6,376 nucleotides of DNA from an uncultured Shinella sp. (GCA_946886325.1 CAMPIK010000144.1:1-6376); one strand, 5' to 3'; positions 1 to 6,294 are shown, counted from the first letter of the stretch. Program-made: numbers and translations. The notes: generated from the letters alone by a model not told the origin.

Positions 1-134
1 GCGATGATCGCGAAGATCAGGTAGAGCGTGCCGATGTCCTTGTGGTTCGTCGAAAGGAACCAGCGCTGAAAGAAGGTCAGCGGCTTGTGTTCGTGGTGAT
101 CGTGATGATCGCCGTGGGTTGTTGTTCCGGCCAT
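1..134 (-). CDS. coxA: Cytochrome c oxidase subunit I, N-terminal fragment
   Basis: This is the 5' end of a gene that runs off the left edge; the first 44 codons are visible. Subunit I holds heme a, heme a3 and CuB and pumps protons in the inner membrane aa3 oxidase. The start is ATG at 134-132, with GAGGAG at 148-143 eight bases upstream. The protein begins [17 protein letters not shown], a histidine-rich cytosolic tail. It is followed by [20 protein letters not shown], the strongly conserved motif just before and into the first transmembrane helix of subunit I. The gene lies 19 bases after the coxB stop on the same strand, so the two are almost certainly co-transcribed. The heme and copper ligands lie outside the window. 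The synonym ctaD is used in many rhizobial genomes. Confidence 0.95.
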   Translation of the reverse strand, partial: MAGTTTHGDHHDHHEHKPLTFFQRWFLSTNHKDIGTLYLIFAII

Positions 135-153
135 GGATCTCACTCCTCGGGAA

Positions 154-1038
154 TTACTGCGCGGCGTTGGCTGCGACGTCGACGGTCTTAGCCTTGTCGT
201 CGATCGACGCCAGCAGGGCCTTGTTGGCCGCGCCGATATCGGATGCGGCGGCTGCGATCCAGGTGTCGTACTGCTCTTGCGAGACGACGCGGATGGCGAT
301 CGGCATGAAGGCGTGGTCCTTGCCGCAAAGCTCGGAACACTGGCCGTAGAACAGGCCTTCGCGGTCGGCCTTGAAGAAGGTCTCGTTGAGGCGGCCCGGG
401 ATCGCGTCGATCTTCACGCCGAAGGACGGCATGGCGAAGGCGTGGATCACGTCGGCGGCCGTCACGAGAAGACGGACATGCTTGCCGACGGGAACGACGA
501 GTTCGTTGTCGACGGTCAGGAGGCGCGGATAGACGGCCCTGTCTTCTTTACCGGCAGCGGCGCGGTCGCCGTCCTGCAGCAGCAGGCTGTCGAAGGAAAC
601 CGGGCTTTCGCCGACCTGATACTCATAACCCCAGTACCACTGGTAGCCGGTGGCCTTGAGCGTCAGTTCGGGCTCCTCGGTCGGCGCGAGCTGCTTCGTC
701 AGAAGCTGGAACGAAGGGATAGCCAGGAAAAGCAGGATGATGACCGGGCCGACCGTCCAGACGATCTCGATGATCGTGTTGTGGCTGGTCTTGGACGGGA
801 CCGGGTTCGCGCTTTCGCGGAACTTCACGACGACGATGATCAGGAGGGCGAGAACGAAGAGCGTGACCGGAACGATGAACCACAAGGTATACTGCTCGAA
901 CCAGCGGATTTCTTCCATGATCGAGGTGGCGGCGGGCTGGAAGCCCTTCTGCCAGTCCACGGGCTGGTCGGCGAAAGCGCCCGAAGCAAAGAGCAGACAG
1001 CCGATGGCGGCCAGAACTGCAAAAGCCTTGTTTTTCAC
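154..1038 (-). CDS. coxB: Cytochrome c oxidase subunit II (CuA subunit)
   Basis: Subunit II (also ctaC) takes electrons from cytochrome c through its periplasmic binuclear CuA centre and passes them to subunit I. I chose GTG at 1038-1036 (294 residues). GGGGAG at 1051-1046 lies seven bases before it. A longer reading from TTG at 1053 would begin on that same ribosome site and has none of its own. Seen in the protein: signal peptide about 1-23 ending AFA before DQ; transmembrane helices about 51-72 and 89-113; the aromatic YQWYWGYEY patch near 132-140, the electron-entry region; and the CuA site, with His199 in [10 protein letters not shown] and C234-S-E236-L-C238-G-K-D-H242-A-F-M245. All expected ligands are present. 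Length is normal for an alphaproteobacterial CoxB, with a short alanine-rich tail after residue 265. It is the first gene of the coxB-coxA unit and is preceded by an FNR/FixK-type box. Confidence 0.97.
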   Translation of the reverse strand: MKNKAFAVLAAIGCLLFASGAFADQPVDWQKGFQPAATSIMEEIRWFEQYTLWFIVPVTLFVLALLIIVVVKFRESANPVPSKTSHNTIIEIVWTVGPVIILLFLAIPSFQLLTKQLAPTEEPELTLKATGYQWYWGYEYQVGESPVSFDSLLLQDGDRAAAGKEDRAVYPRLLTVDNELVVPVGKHVRLLVTAADVIHAFAMPSFGVKIDAIPGRLNETFFKADREGLFYGQCSELCGKDHAFMPIAIRVVSQEQYDTWIAAAASDIGAANKALLASIDDKAKTVDVAANAAQ

Positions 1039-1045
1039 AACGTAT

Positions 1046-1051
1046 CTCCCC
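1046..1051 (-). promoter_or_regulatory. coxB ribosome binding site (decides the start)
   Basis: On the minus strand the sequence GGGGAG is followed by seven bases and then GTG AAA AAC AAG. Its spacing is ideal for GTG at 1038 and impossible for the in-frame TTG at 1053, which overlaps it. The resulting N-terminus, [11 protein letters not shown], is a normal signal peptide start. Confidence 0.8.
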
Positions 1052-1055
1052 AATG

Positions 1056-1075
1056 CGTTTGATCGGCATCAAACG
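1056..1075 (-). promoter_or_regulatory. FNR/FixK-type anaerobox upstream of coxB
   Basis: The plus strand reads CGTTTGATCGGCATCAAACG: two perfect 8-base inverted arms around a 4-base centre. The core TTGAT-N4-ATCAA (1059-1072) matches the established consensus of the CRP/FNR-family regulators FNR, FnrN and FixK. The box lies five bases upstream of the coxB ribosome binding site, and its centre is about 27 bases upstream of the GTG. A class II activator site centred at -41.5 would place the transcript start inside coxB. The position therefore fits repression, or a site within the leader, better than activation. The aa3 oxidase is commonly turned down at low oxygen in rhizobia, which agrees. 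Which regulator binds, and with what effect, is inference. Confidence 0.7.
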
Positions 1076-1146
1076 GAAGCGCAGAATCCCTGCTATGCTG
1101 AGTGCTTAAAATCACAGTTTCCGGTCCGCCGCAACCGCCATGGCCG

Positions 1147-1166
1147 AATGCCCGTGCGGCATTTTT
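1147..1166 (+). terminator. Small terminator-like hairpin in the coxB / IalB-family gap
   Basis: AATGCC (1147-1152) and GGCATT (1158-1163) form a 6-base stem with a 5-base loop, and the right arm runs into five T residues (1162-1166). In the plus direction this has the shape of a weak intrinsic terminator. No gene ends in front of it, so it could end a small RNA or leader, or be chance. The T-run is on only one strand, so it would not stop transcription toward coxB. Confidence 0.3.
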
Positions 1167-1451
1167 GCGCAAAGCCAAGGCCCGGCGCCAAGGCTTGCTC
1201 AAATCGGATTCCCTTATAGCATGAAGCCGTTCGAACGCACCATTCGGCGGCGCGTTTGCGGCGCATGATGCACCATTGCTTTTAAGCTTGAGGCGGACGC
1301 GCAGCGAGCAAACCGCGATATCCGCGGCTGCGGACATTTTGGCGGGGGTCCTATTTCCGCCGCGAAGCACTGGAATCGAGTGGGCGGGGCTTTTCTTCCT
1401 TACGTTTGGTATTCAAGAATAGCCCGTCTGATTCGAGAGTTCGAGGTATTC

Positions 1452-1982
1452 ATGGGTTTTGTTTCCCTTCCCAGGCTGGCGAAAACGCTTCCTGGCCTTG
1501 CCGTTGCCGTCGTCGCGTGGGCGGCCATGCCGGCGGCTTCCGGCGCCCAGCAGCCCGGTACGGTGAAATCGAACCATGGCGCGTGGTCCATCGTGTGCGA
1601 CCAGCCGGCCGGCGCGACCGGCGAGCAATGCGCATTGATGCAGAACGTGATTGCCGAGGACCGGCCGGAAGTCGGCCTCTCGGTCGTGGTGCTGAAGACG
1701 GCCGACCGCAAGGCAAAGATCCTGCGCGTGCTGGCGCCGCTCGGCGTGCTGCTGCCGAACGGCCTCGGCCTCAATGTCGACGGCAAGGATATCGGCCGCG
1801 CCTATTTCGTGCGCTGCTTCTCGGACGGCTGTTATGCCGAGGTCGTGCTCGAGGACGAATTGCTGAAGACGTTCCGCTCGGGCGCCACCGCGACCTTCAT
1901 CGTGTTCCAGTCGCCCGAGGAAGGCATCGGCATCCCGGTCGATCTCAAGGGCTTCGGCGAAGGCTACGACGCGCTGCCATGA
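1452..1982 (+). CDS. IalB-family (invasion-associated locus B) secreted protein
   Basis: A 176-residue secreted protein of the IalB family, named after a Bartonella protein linked to erythrocyte invasion. The family is widespread in free-living alphaproteobacteria, where its biochemical role is not established. The start is ATG at 1452, with GAGG (1443-1446) five bases upstream. A GTG reading from 1380 would add 24 residues ahead of the signal peptide with no ribosome site. Residues 1-32 form a signal peptide, probably cut after SGA before QQ. The mature part shows family hallmarks: W45 with Cys49 and Cys60 near the start, then LRVLAPLGVLLPNGLGLNVD (91-110), then RCFSDGCYAE (Cys122, Cys127), and DLKGFGEGYDAL at the end. 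The four cysteines could form two periplasmic disulfides. It is divergent from coxB and lies 154 bases before the glycosidase gene, so a shared transcript is uncertain. Confidence 0.85.
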   Translation: MGFVSLPRLAKTLPGLAVAVVAWAAMPAASGAQQPGTVKSNHGAWSIVCDQPAGATGEQCALMQNVIAEDRPEVGLSVVVLKTADRKAKILRVLAPLGVLLPNGLGLNVDGKDIGRAYFVRCFSDGCYAEVVLEDELLKTFRSGATATFIVFQSPEEGIGIPVDLKGFGEGYDALP

Positions 1983-2136
1983 GGCTTGCCTTCGCGGCGG
2001 CGGTCAACAAACGACAGTCGTCCGCGATGCGTAAATTTTCCGGCACGATCTTAACGCGGATGACACAATCTGCGGGTCAAACCTCTGGCAACGGGCGCGT
2101 GATTGATCCGCGCCGGGTGATTGCGGAGAGCCGGCA

Positions 2137-3603
2137 ATGTTGAAATTCAAGACGTCCACGGGCACCGTCAGGGTCGACAACTGGGGCTACCAGTTGCAGG
2201 GCCGCAACGGCCGTCTCGATCCGTCGCTGCTGGCCTCGGCCACGCACGACCTGCTCGTCATCGATTCCTCGCGTGACGGGACGGATGCGTTCCGGTTCGC
2301 GCGCGACGAGATCACCCGCATGAAGGACGGCATGGGCGGGCGCTCCGTCGTCGTCTCCTATACCTCGATCGGCGAGGCCTCCGAGTTCCGCGACTACTGG
2401 CGGCCGGGCTGGACCACGACGGGCGATGCCGACAGCAAGCTTACAGGCAGGGCGCCGGACTGGCTCGGGCCGGTCAATCCCGACTGGCCGGAATCCCGCA
2501 AGGTCCGCTACTGGGACAAGGACTGGCAGAAGATCATCTTCAACGACCGCAAGACCGGCGAGGTCGATGCCATCGTCAAGGCGGGCTTCGACGCGGCCTA
2601 TCTCGATATCGTCGACGGCTACTATTTCTGGGGCGCGGAGGTCGATGCCCGGGATCAGGAGGCCGGCGATCCCGCCAATGTCAAGCAGGCCGCGCAGCGC
2701 ATGGTCGACTTCATCGTCAAGCTGACAAAACACGCGCGGGAGACCAATCCGGACTTCTTCGTCATTCCGCAGAACGGCGGCTGGATCCTCAACGACCTCG
2801 GCAACGACGCCGCGCGCAAGAAGGCCTACCTCAACGCGATCGGCGGCATCGCCGTGGAGGACCTCTATTTCGGCGGCAACAAGGACGAGAACAACCGGCT
2901 CAATCCCGACGAGGCGACGATCCGGGTGTTGAAGCGGGACTTCATCGACAAGGGCAAGCCCGTCTTCGTCGTCGATTACATCACCGGCGACAAGCGCATC
3001 GACAAATTCTACAAGCTGGCGCTCGGCGACGGCTTCATTCCCTTTGCGTCCCCCGACCGCGATCTCGACCGCCTTTTCAAGACTTTCGACGGCGACCCGG
3101 CCTTCATCCAGCCGACCAGCCGCGCCGACAACCTGCGCGGCTCGAAACTGATCGACACCATCAACGGCCGCGCCGGCAATGATCGGATCGATGGGCGCGA
3201 CGGCAACGATGTGCTCAAGGGCGCTGCCGGCGCCGACACGCTGATCGGCGGCGGCGGCGCGGACAAGCTCCATGGCGGCGCCGGGGCCGACATATTCCTC
3301 TTCCGTTCGGTCCGCGACTTCGCCCCCTCCGCGCCGGGTCGGGAGACGATCGAGGACTTTTCCCGCAAGCAGCACGACACGATCCACCTCCGGCAAATCG
3401 ACGCCGACTGGACGAAGGGCGGCAATCAGGCATTCGACTTTATCGGCAAGGATGGCTTTTCCGGAACGGCCGGCGAATTGCGCTTCAGGAAGATTTCCGG
3501 CGACACGATCGTCTATGGCGATCCGGATGGTGACGGGAAAGCCGAATTCTCGCTGAAGATCGACGCCAGCATCAATCTCGTGAAGGGCGATTTCATTCTC
3601 TGA
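2137..3603 (+). CDS. GH114-like (TM1410-type) glycosidase with RTX repeats, predicted type I secretion substrate
   Basis: A 488-residue protein with two parts. Residues about 10-320 resemble the MJ1477/TM1410 putative glycoside hydrolases related to family GH114 (endo-alpha-1,4-polygalactosaminidase). Seen motifs are WGYQLQG (16-22), SYTSIGEASEFRDYW (74-88), RYWDKDW (124-130), GFDAAYLDIVD (150-160), PQNGGW (211-216) and AVEDLYF (239-245). By family analogy Asp157 and Glu241 are the likely catalytic acids. Residues about 334-387 are glycine/aspartate nonapeptides of the hemolysin-type calcium-binding (RTX) kind, followed by a serralysin-like C-terminal domain with DPDGDGKAEFSL (462-473) and the final residues DFIL. 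There is no N-terminal signal peptide. An RTX tail with an acidic-hydrophobic terminus is typical of type I (ABC) export, as for rhizobial PrsDE substrates. ATG 2137 has GGAGAG six bases upstream. No exporter gene is in the window. The substrate is unknown; a galactosamine-containing or other exopolysaccharide is inferred. Confidence 0.8.
   Translation: MLKFKTSTGTVRVDNWGYQLQGRNGRLDPSLLASATHDLLVIDSSRDGTDAFRFARDEITRMKDGMGGRSVVVSYTSIGEASEFRDYWRPGWTTTGDADSKLTGRAPDWLGPVNPDWPESRKVRYWDKDWQKIIFNDRKTGEVDAIVKAGFDAAYLDIVDGYYFWGAEVDARDQEAGDPANVKQAAQRMVDFIVKLTKHARETNPDFFVIPQNGGWILNDLGNDAARKKAYLNAIGGIAVEDLYFGGNKDENNRLNPDEATIRVLKRDFIDKGKPVFVVDYITGDKRIDKFYKLALGDGFIPFASPDRDLDRLFKTFDGDPAFIQPTSRADNLRGSKLIDTINGRAGNDRIDGRDGNDVLKGAAGADTLIGGGGADKLHGGAGADIFLFRSVRDFAPSAPGRETIEDFSRKQHDTIHLRQIDADWTKGGNQAFDFIGKDGFSGTAGELRFRKISGDTIVYGDPDGDGKAEFSLKIDASINLVKGDFIL
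3136..3297 (+). repeat. RTX nonapeptide calcium-binding repeats
   Basis: Six consecutive 27-base units encode nonapeptides of the form xGxxGxDxL/I. The first (RGSKLIDTI) is degenerate. Then come NGRAGNDRI, DGRDGNDVL, KGAAGADTL, IGGGGADKL and HGGAGADIF. Such repeats form a parallel beta-roll that folds on binding calcium outside the cell, which helps drive type I export. The repetition is at protein level; the DNA units are diverged. Confidence 0.88.
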
Positions 3604-3610
3604 ACGAGAC

Positions 3611-3657
3611 CGGCAAGACGAAGGATTTCGTCGCGAGACGGCTGTCGCCTTGCCGTC
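3611..3657. other. Nested inverted repeats after the glycosidase gene
   Basis: Just after the stop at 3603, CGGCAAG (3611-3617) pairs with CTTGCCG (3649-3655). Inside lies ACGAA (3618-3622) pairing with TTCGT (3627-3631) around a GGAT loop. An alternative pairing is GACGGC (3637-3642) with GCCGTC (3652-3657). There is no T-run after it, so it is not a classical intrinsic terminator. It may stabilise the 3' end of the glycosidase transcript, or be chance in GC-rich DNA. Confidence 0.3.
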
Positions 3658-3710
3658 GCCGCGGCGCGCCTCTACATGGGGTGTCTCTCAAGCCTCTACC
3701 GGAGCCCGCC

Positions 3711-5126
3711 ATGAACACCGATCTGCTTTCCCTTTTCGACGCCGACGAGGCGTCCGTGCAGGCGGTTCTGAGGGATACGCTGGCAAACGCCGATGACGGC
3801 GAGCTCTTCATCGAACATGCGCAGGCAGAGTCGCTCTCCTTCGACAACGGCCGCCTCAAGGGCGGAAGCTTCAACACCGACCAGGGTTTTGGCCTGCGCG
3901 CGGTCTCGGGCGAAGCCGTCGGCTATGCGCATTCCGGCGAAATGTCGCTTTCGGCGTTGAAACGCGCGGCGGATGCGGCGGGCGCCGTGACGCGGGGCCA
4001 TTCGGGCACCTATGCCGAGGCGCCGCAGGGCACCAACCGGAAGCTTTACGGCGCCGACAATCCGATCGGCAGCCCGAGCTTCGAGGAGAAGGTCAAGCTC
4101 CTGACGGAAATCGACGCCTATCTGCGCGCCAAGGACCCGAAGGTGCGCCAGGTGACGGCAAGTGTGGCGGCAAGCTGGCAGGTGGTGAACATCCTGCGCG
4201 CCGACGGCCACAAGGTGACCGACGTGCGCCCGATGACGCGGATCAACGTCTCCGTCGTCGTCGGCGAAGGCGACCGGCAGGAAAGCGGCTCCTACGGCAT
4301 TGGCGGGCGCACAAGCTTCGACGCGTTTCTCACAGAGGAAAGCTGGCGCTATGGCGCCGACGAGGCGCTGCGCCAGGCGCTCGTCAACCTGGAGGCCGTC
4401 GAGGCGCCGGCCGGCACGATGGATGTGGTGCTTTCCTCCGGATGGCCGGGCGTCATGCTGCACGAGGCGGTGGGACACGGCCTGGAAGGCGACTTCAACC
4501 GCAAGAAGACCTCGGCCTTCGCCGGCCTTCTCGGCGAACAGGTGGCGTCGAAGGGCGTTACCGTCGTGGACGACGGCACCATCGACGACCGCCGCGGCTC
4601 GATCACCGTCGACGACGAGGGCACGCCATCCGCCTACAACGTGCTGATCGAGGACGGAAAGCTGGTCGGCTACATGCAGGACCGGCAGAATGCCCGCCTC
4701 ATGGGCATGAAGGCAACCGGCAACGGCCGTCGCCAGGGCTATGCCTACCGGCCGATGCCGCGCATGACGAACACCTACATGCTGTCAGGCGACCGGACCC
4801 CGGAAGAGATCATCTCGTCGGTCAAGCGGGGCATCTATGCCGTCTCCTTCGGCGGCGGACAGGTCGACATCACCTCCGGCAAGTTCGTCTTCGGCTGCAC
4901 CGAGGCCTACATGATCGAGGACGGCAAGGTGACGGCGCCGGTCAAGGGCGCCATGCTGATCGGCAACGGGCCGGATGCGATGAAGCGGGTCTCGATGATC
5001 GGCAACGACACCAAGCTCGATACCGGCATCGGCAATTGCGGCAAGGCGGGCCAATGGGTGCCGGTCGGCGTCGGCCAGCCGCACCTCAGAATGGACCAGA
5101 TTACAGTCGGCGGCACAAAGACCTGA
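3711..5126 (+). CDS. tldD: Metalloprotease TldD
   Basis: TldD is the zinc-bearing subunit of the TldD/TldE (PmbA) cytosolic protease. It trims unfolded or ribosomally made peptides and in E. coli is needed for microcin B17 maturation and CcdA turnover. I chose ATG 3711 (471 residues), with GGAG at 3701-3704 six bases upstream. A GTG at 3681 is in frame but lacks a ribosome site and adds only ten residues. The metal site H251-E252-A-V-G-H256 lies in MLHEAVGHGLEGDFNRKKTS, and Cys396 sits in FVFGCTEAYMIEDGKV, where the family has its third ligand. The glycine-rich ending, GNCGKAGQWVPVGVGQPHLR, and the length are normal for TldD, so the gene is intact. The partner tldE is not in the window; in proteobacteria it usually lies elsewhere. 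The gene sits 107 bases after the glycosidase, and I see no sign that it acts on a product of the neighbouring genes. Confidence 0.96.
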   Translation: MNTDLLSLFDADEASVQAVLRDTLANADDGELFIEHAQAESLSFDNGRLKGGSFNTDQGFGLRAVSGEAVGYAHSGEMSLSALKRAADAAGAVTRGHSGTYAEAPQGTNRKLYGADNPIGSPSFEEKVKLLTEIDAYLRAKDPKVRQVTASVAASWQVVNILRADGHKVTDVRPMTRINVSVVVGEGDRQESGSYGIGGRTSFDAFLTEESWRYGADEALRQALVNLEAVEAPAGTMDVVLSSGWPGVMLHEAVGHGLEGDFNRKKTSAFAGLLGEQVASKGVTVVDDGTIDDRRGSITVDDEGTPSAYNVLIEDGKLVGYMQDRQNARLMGMKATGNGRRQGYAYRPMPRMTNTYMLSGDRTPEEIISSVKRGIYAVSFGGGQVDITSGKFVFGCTEAYMIEDGKVTAPVKGAMLIGNGPDAMKRVSMIGNDTKLDTGIGNCGKAGQWVPVGVGQPHLRMDQITVGGTKT

Positions 5127-5210
5127 ATATAAAGCGCAAACGGCGCGTTAACCACCCGGATACCAAACCGTCGGCATAAAGGGCGGGGGAAACAGCGACC
5201 GGGAGCGCCC

Positions 5211-6272
5211 TTGCAGACGTCGATACGCACCGCCATGCGCCAGCGCCTGAAGCGCGCCGTCATCACCGGCGGGCTTGAGTTTGCGCGTCTCGCCGGCCGT
5301 GCCGGGCTGATGGCATCGGCCCGCGGCCGCGGCGCGATCTTCACGCTGCATCACGTTCGCCCGAAGACCGCAAGAGCCTTCGATCCGAACGCCCATCTCG
5401 AGATCACGCCGGAGTTTCTAGACGCCGCAATCGTTCAGCTAGCCGCCGAAGGCTATCAGTTCGTTGCACTGCACGACCTGCCGGCACGCATGGTGATCGC
5501 GCGCAGCGACGAACGTTTCGCCGCCTTCACGCTCGACGACGGCTACCGCAACAACGCCCTGCATGCCCAGCCGGTGTTTACCGAGCACCGCGTTCCCTTC
5601 ACCGTCTTCATTGCCGGCGGCTTCGCCTGCAAGACGCACAGCATCTGGTGGGAAACGCTTGTCGAACTGCTCGAAGCGCGCCAGCATCTCGAGTTCGATT
5701 TCGGCTCGGGACCGGTGGTCCTGCCGCTCGCGACGTCCTTCCAGAAACAGTCTGCCTTCACCCGCATCGCCCGTTTCGTCCAGCAGGACGAGGACGAGGC
5801 AAAGGCAATCGCCGCGCTCGACGGAGTTGCCAGGGCGCATGGCATCGATCCGATGCTGATCACCGAACGGCTCGTCATGCGGGAGCCGGAACTGAAGAGC
5901 CTCGTGCTCAATCCGCTGGCGACGCTTGGCGCCCACACGATCAGCCATCGCGCGCTGGCACGCCTGAGCGATGACGAGGCGAGCAGGGAGATGGTAGAAT
6001 CCATCGACCGGGTCGAGGCGATCGCCGGCCGGCGGCCGGATACCTTCGCCTACCCCTATGGCGACGCTGCCTCCGTCTCTTCCCGTGAACATCGGATCGC
6101 CGCCGATCTCGGCCTTCGCGTCGCCGTCACGACGGACCCCGGCACGCTCGACGCCGGTTGCCTGTCAAACCCGATGGCCCTGCCCCGCATTTCGCTGAAC
6201 GGGCTCTACCAGAAGCGAAAATATCTGACCGCGCTCGCCTCCGGCATCCCGTTCCGGCTGATGCGGCGATAG
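5211..6272 (+). CDS. NodB-type polysaccharide deacetylase (CE4)
   Basis: A 353-residue carbohydrate esterase of family 4; these metal-dependent enzymes remove N- or O-acetyl groups from sugar polymers. All catalytic motifs are present: TLDDG (107-111), with Asp109 as likely base and Asp110 as metal ligand; H242-T-I-S-H246, the two metal histidines; and YPYG (281-284), the motif 3 equivalent. About 100 residues lie between DDGYRNN and HTISH, longer than in compact NodB or chitin deacetylases, including a conserved-looking SIWWETLVELLEA segment. No signal peptide or clear membrane segment is seen, so it may act in the cytoplasm or leave by another route. The TTG start at 5211 is supported by GGGAG (5201-5205). 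An ATG at 5235 is possible but has no ribosome site. The gene follows tldD by 84 bases. The substrate cannot be read from the sequence. Confidence 0.88.
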   Translation: MQTSIRTAMRQRLKRAVITGGLEFARLAGRAGLMASARGRGAIFTLHHVRPKTARAFDPNAHLEITPEFLDAAIVQLAAEGYQFVALHDLPARMVIARSDERFAAFTLDDGYRNNALHAQPVFTEHRVPFTVFIAGGFACKTHSIWWETLVELLEARQHLEFDFGSGPVVLPLATSFQKQSAFTRIARFVQQDEDEAKAIAALDGVARAHGIDPMLITERLVMREPELKSLVLNPLATLGAHTISHRALARLSDDEASREMVESIDRVEAIAGRRPDTFAYPYGDAASVSSREHRIAADLGLRVAVTTDPGTLDAGCLSNPMALPRISLNGLYQKRKYLTALASGIPFRLMRR

Positions 6273-6282
6273 CGCCGCATCA
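6259..6282 (+). terminator. Hairpin straddling the deacetylase stop codon
   Basis: TGATGCGGCG (6259-6268) and CGCCGCATCA (6273-6282) are perfect 10-base inverted arms around ATAG, so the TAG stop (6270-6272) sits in the loop. The stem is strong and GC-rich. It is followed by CATTGTCG rather than a true T-run, so it may be a weak or Rho-assisted terminator or a 3' stability element. Its place at the end of the plus-strand genes, facing a convergent gene, fits termination. Confidence 0.5.
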
Positions 6283-6294
6283 CATTGTCGATCG

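Larger units (their letters stand above)
1039..1451. other. Intergenic region between divergent coxB and the IalB-family gene
   Basis: About 410 bases without a supportable gene; the short readings that cross it are on opposite strands, lack ribosome sites and resemble nothing. It holds the coxB ribosome site and anaerobox and a terminator-like hairpin at 1147-1166. Other weak signals are a CTATAA element on the minus strand at 1219-1214, which resembles the rhizobial -10 CTATAT but has no matching -35; GCGGCGC repeated at 1247-1253 and 1258-1264, one helical turn apart; and GCACCATT repeated at 1237-1244 and 1270-1277. Both divergent promoters must lie here or close by, but I could not assign a convincing -35/-10 pair to either. 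Confidence 0.6.

Noticed and set aside
133..1062. A 309-codon plus-strand open frame antisense to coxB.
   Set aside because: It mirrors coxB exactly, is made of charged low-complexity sequence, has no ribosome site and resembles no family. Long antisense frames are expected in high-GC coding DNA.
1214..1219. CTATAA on the minus strand as the coxB -10 element.
   Set aside because: No TTGAC-like -35 lies 16-18 bases upstream. It is mentioned only as a weak signal.
1035..1370. A possible small minus-strand gene of 111 codons in the coxB upstream region.
   Set aside because: It would overlap the anaerobox and the coxB start, lacks a ribosome site and shows no protein-like conservation that I recognise.
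1957..1995. Inverted repeat GCGAAGGC / GCCTTCGC around the end of the IalB-family gene as a terminator.
   Set aside because: The loop is 23 bases, the left arm is coding sequence, and no T-run follows.
3136..3297. Glycine-rich repeats considered as a DNA tandem repeat or CRISPR-like array.
   Set aside because: The periodicity is in the protein (nonapeptides of RTX type); the DNA units are diverged and contiguous, with no spacers.
2077..3396. A 439-codon minus-strand open frame antisense to the glycosidase gene.
   Set aside because: It is the complement of a gene with clear family motifs; its product is valine/alanine/aspartate-rich with no recognisable domain. It is a codon-bias shadow.
3696..4478. 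A 260-codon minus-strand open frame antisense to tldD.
   Set aside because: It overlaps the HExxH-containing part of tldD, has arginine/alanine/histidine-rich composition and no family features.
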